Source of the DNA: Candidatus Iainarchaeum sp.
GTDB lineage: Archaea; Iainarchaeota; Iainarchaeia; Iainarchaeales; GCA-2688035
Direction: 5' to 3'
Length of the DNA: 15,007 nucleotides
NCBI GenBank assembly: GCA_016931555.1
Contig: JAFGEM010000008.1
Coordinates: 1 to 15,007 of the forward strand
The notes below the pieces were generated by a model, which had not been told where the DNA came from, did not search any database, and was given only the letters and a program-made list of their open reading frames with translations. Every line of letters begins with the position of its first letter. The stretch's first letter is position 1. The position numbers were made by a program, and so were the translations under genes. This document shows positions 13,235 to 15,007 of this stretch, in pieces.

Positions 13235-13606
13235 ATGAATATTGAATCAAGCAAACCAAAAAAGCAGAGGAAGTTTTTCCTTGAAAAAGCATTGCATTTA
13301 AAACAAAAGTCAGTATCCGGGCATTTGAGCAAAGAACTGCGGAAAAAAACAGGCAGGAGAAGCATTTCAATGCGCAAGGGAGACACTGTAAGGATAATGA
13401 CTGGAAAATCAAAGGGCAAGGAAGCAAAAATAACAGGCGTTGATTATGCAAAAACAAGGATTTTCATTGAAAAAATGACACGCAAAAAATCCGACGGCAC
13501 TGAAATTCCCGTCGGAATCAATGCGTCGAATGTTCTTGTAGTTGATTTGGATTCGAGCGATTCAAAGAGATTTAAAAAAACAGCAAAAAAGGCAAAGGAG
13601 GCATGA
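13235..13606 (+). CDS. rpl24: Ribosomal protein uL24 (L24)
   Basis: uL24 starts 50S assembly and lies at the tunnel exit. From ATG 13235 the 123-residue product reads MNIESSKPKKQRKFFLEKAL, close to the normal archaeal N-terminus. HLSKELRKKTGRRSISMRKG follows, then the KOW motif GDTVRIMTGKSKGKEAKITG, and later RIFIEKMTRKKSDGTEIPVG and NASNVLVVDL. A short basic tail (SKRFKKTAKKAKEA) ends it. An ATG at 13220, overlapping the uL14 stop, would add MKVIF; it lacks a Shine-Dalgarno, but coupling could make it work, so the start is not certain. The still earlier ATG at 13184 lies in uL14 and is rejected. The gene is 1 nt from eS4. Confidence 0.93.
   Translation: MNIESSKPKKQRKFFLEKALHLKQKSVSGHLSKELRKKTGRRSISMRKGDTVRIMTGKSKGKEAKITGVDYAKTRIFIEKMTRKKSDGTEIPVGINASNVLVVDLDSSDSKRFKKTAKKAKEA
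13597..13601 (+). promoter_or_regulatory. Shine-Dalgarno that fixes the eS4 start
   Basis: GGAGG is six bases before the ATG at 13608. It rejects an in-frame ATG at 13542 inside uL24 that would add 22 residues unlike the family. Confidence 0.8.
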
Positions 13607-13607
13607 G

Positions 13608-14333
13608 ATGGCAAGGCACGGAGCAAAAAAATCCCAAAAAAGGATTAGCGCAAGCAAGGCAGTGAACCTACTGAGGAAAGAAGAAAAGTGGACAATTAAG
13701 ACAGTTCCCGGAGCGCATTCCGGAAGCCAGAGTGTGCCTCTTGGGGTTGCCGTAAGAGACCTCTTGAAATTAGCGAGAAACAAGCACGAGGTAAAAACAA
13801 TACTGAACAAGAGAATTGTTTCGGTTGACGGAGTAATAAAAACAGATTATAAATTTCCAATTGGATTGTTTGACGTTGTCGGCTTTACAGAACTCAAAAA
13901 ATATTACCGTGCACTGCTCGACAAAAAAGGAAGGATTTTTATGAAAGAAATCACGGCAAAGGATGCGGGCGCAAAACTTGTCAAGGTAACAGGCAAAAGG
14001 ACTGTTTCCGGAAAGAAAATACAGCTGAGCACTAATGACGGGAGAAACTTTTTAGTTGAACCCAAAGAAAAAATAAGCATTGGGGACACTTTGAAGATTG
14101 GTTTGCCCGAGCAAAAGATTGTTGAAACCCTGAAGCTAGAAAAAGGGAACATTGGATTTATCTTTATGGGAAAGAGAATGGGGGAAACAGCAACAATAGA
14201 TGCTATTGCCCCAGGAACAATGCGAAGGGGAAAACTATTGGATCTGAAGCCTAGCGAGGGAAACGTTTTCAGAACCCTTGCCGGCAACCTGTTTGTTGTA
14301 GGCAAGAAAAAGCCAGAGGTTGAAGTAAAATGA
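13608..14333 (+). CDS. rps4e: Ribosomal protein eS4 (S4e)
   Basis: eS4 is an archaeal/eukaryotic 30S body protein without a bacterial counterpart. The 241-residue product starts MARHGAKKSQKRISASKAVN. An S4-like RNA-binding domain follows (about 42-95: VPLGVAVRDLLKLARNKHEV and ILNKRIVSVDGVIKTDYKFP), then the central S4e domain (about 96-170: GLFDVVGFTELKKYYRALLD and ISIGDTLKI). A KOW-type region (about 183-225: GNIGFIFMGKRMGETATI) ends the fold. The length agrees with the archaeal family (about 235-245). It is 1 nt from uL24 and overlaps uL5 by 4 nt. The gene order uL14-uL24-eS4-uL5 is the normal archaeal spc order. Confidence 0.97.
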   Translation: MARHGAKKSQKRISASKAVNLLRKEEKWTIKTVPGAHSGSQSVPLGVAVRDLLKLARNKHEVKTILNKRIVSVDGVIKTDYKFPIGLFDVVGFTELKKYYRALLDKKGRIFMKEITAKDAGAKLVKVTGKRTVSGKKIQLSTNDGRNFLVEPKEKISIGDTLKIGLPEQKIVETLKLEKGNIGFIFMGKRMGETATIDAIAPGTMRRGKLLDLKPSEGNVFRTLAGNLFVVGKKKPEVEVK

Positions 14334-14845
14334 CAGACGAAAACAGCATGCGCAGAATATTTGTTGAAAAAGTGACTCTCAACATGGGCACTGGAAATGC
14401 TCCGGAAGAATTGAAGAAAGCGCAGCAGATACTTGAAAGAATCTCGGGAATGAAGGTTAAGCAGACAAAGTGCAAGGTAAAACAGCCAAAGTGGGACATT
14501 CGCCCGGGATTGGCAATTGGGTTAAAGGCAACACTGAGAGGCTTGGCTGCAACAGAATTCCTGAAAAAGGCTTTTGCCGCAAAAGACAATCAACTGCAGA
14601 AAAAGAATTTTGACAACAGAGGATGCTTTGGCTTTGGCATAAAAGAATACATTGATTTGCCGGGAACAAAATACGATCCAAAACTGGGAATACGCGGTTT
14701 GGATGTTCTGGTTACACTCAAGAGGCCGGGTTTTAGGGTTAAAACAAGAAAAATAAAAAAAACAAGCGTTGGAAAAAAGCATTTGATTACAAAAGAAGAG
14801 GCAATTGATTTTATCACTAACAATTTTGGAGTGGCTGTGGCATGA
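14330..14845 (+). CDS. rpl5: Ribosomal protein uL5 (L5)
   Basis: uL5 binds 5S rRNA and touches P-site tRNA in the 50S central protuberance. The 171-residue product has the family blocks: MRRIFVEKVTLNMGTGNAPE (7-26), AQQILERISGMKVKQTKCK, WDIRPGLAIGLKATLRG, then FDNRGCFGFGIKEYIDLPG and GIRGLDVLVTLKRPGFRVK. It ends with ITKEEAIDFITNNFGVAVA. The length matches archaeal L5 (about 165-185). GAGGT nine bases before the ATG may serve as ribosome-binding site. It overlaps eS4 and uS14 by 4 nt each. Confidence 0.97.
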   Translation: MTDENSMRRIFVEKVTLNMGTGNAPEELKKAQQILERISGMKVKQTKCKVKQPKWDIRPGLAIGLKATLRGLAATEFLKKAFAAKDNQLQKKNFDNRGCFGFGIKEYIDLPGTKYDPKLGIRGLDVLVTLKRPGFRVKTRKIKKTSVGKKHLITKEEAIDFITNNFGVAVA

Positions 14846-15000
14846 AGAAAGAAGTTCCCAAATTAAAAAAAGAAAAGCAAAAAAGAAAGTGCAGGTCCTG
14901 CGGGGGAAACGCAGGCCTGATTAGAAAATACAATTTATACGTCTGCAGAAGATGCTTTAAGGAATTAGCAGGAAGAATGGGATTCAAAAAATATGATTAA
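14842..15000 (+). CDS. rps14: Ribosomal protein uS14 (S14), zinc-binding type
   Basis: uS14 lies in the 30S head near uS3 and uS19. This 52-residue protein is short and complete: MKKEVPKLKKEKQKRKCRSC at the start, zinc ligands C17, C20, C35 and C38 (CxxC...CxxC), and an end with LAGRMGFKKYD. The GRMGFKKY ending is the uS14 family signature. It starts in the ATGA overlap with the uL5 stop and ends at the TAA at 14998-15000. Only a run of A remains in the window after it; uS8 is the usual next gene in archaea. Confidence 0.97.
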   Translation: MKKEVPKLKKEKQKRKCRSCGGNAGLIRKYNLYVCRRCFKELAGRMGFKKYD

Positions 15001-15007
15001 AAAAAAA

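Noticed and set aside
13542..13607. N-terminal extension of eS4
   Set aside because: It lies within uL24. The ATG at 13608 has GGAGG six bases upstream and begins with the family sequence MARHGAKK.
1..15007. tRNA, rRNA, CRISPR or insertion sequence
   Set aside because: The intergenic regions are short and show no cloverleaf, regular direct repeats, transposase or terminal repeats.

Overview
The window is archaeal. It carries archaeal-type ribosomal proteins in the archaeal S10/spc order (uL3-uL4-uL23-uL2-uS19-uL22-uS3-uL29-aIF1-Rnp1-uS17-uL14-uL24-eS4-uL5-uS14). It also has the aIF1 (SUI1) and RNase P p29 genes embedded in that operon, an RtcB/archease pair, a class III (QXSXE-type) archaeal signal peptide, and TATA boxes about 26 nt upstream of stand-alone genes. 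Very compact operons, Lys/Glu-rich tails on ribosomal proteins and Cys-rich secreted proteins with CGNxxC...CxxDC repeats suggest a DPANN-type lineage (Diapherotrites/Micrarchaeota/Woesearchaeota-like). The exact phylum is an inference. All genes recognised lie on the + strand.

Positions 1-6574 are an accessory and cell-surface region interrupted by an RNA-repair pair. They hold (i) the 3' part of a secreted, C-terminally anchored protein with Ig-like and Cys-rich modules; (ii) archease followed by RtcB, the RNA ligase system used in tRNA splicing; (iii) a short broken ORF with an in-frame TAG; (iv) a secreted three-domain, single-anchor surface protein overlapping (v) a 57-residue, extremely basic protein with no acidic residue; (vi) a terminator-like hairpin; and (vii) a pilin-like protein that joins a class III signal peptide to a Cys-rich region and a right-handed beta-helix. 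Most of these genes have their own TATA element at a distance that predicts leaderless or nearly leaderless transcripts.

Positions 6575-6845 are an AT-rich intergenic region with several inverted repeats just before the ribosomal operon. Positions 6846-15000 are a 16-gene ribosomal operon with gaps of 16 nt or less or short overlaps, except for an 81-nt gap between uL3 and uL4. Internal genes mostly use Shine-Dalgarno motifs (GGAGG, or GTGAT with a short spacer). The operon supplies large- and small-subunit proteins, an initiation factor and an RNase P subunit. It probably continues past the window end, where uS8 is the usual next gene.

The least ordinary items are the 57-aa basic protein translated from a near-perfect Shine-Dalgarno site, the pilin/Cys-rich/beta-helix fusion, the Cys-rich module it shares with the first gene, the structured region ahead of uL3, and the amber-interrupted ORF behind rtcB. 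No mobile element, CRISPR array, tRNA or rRNA was seen.
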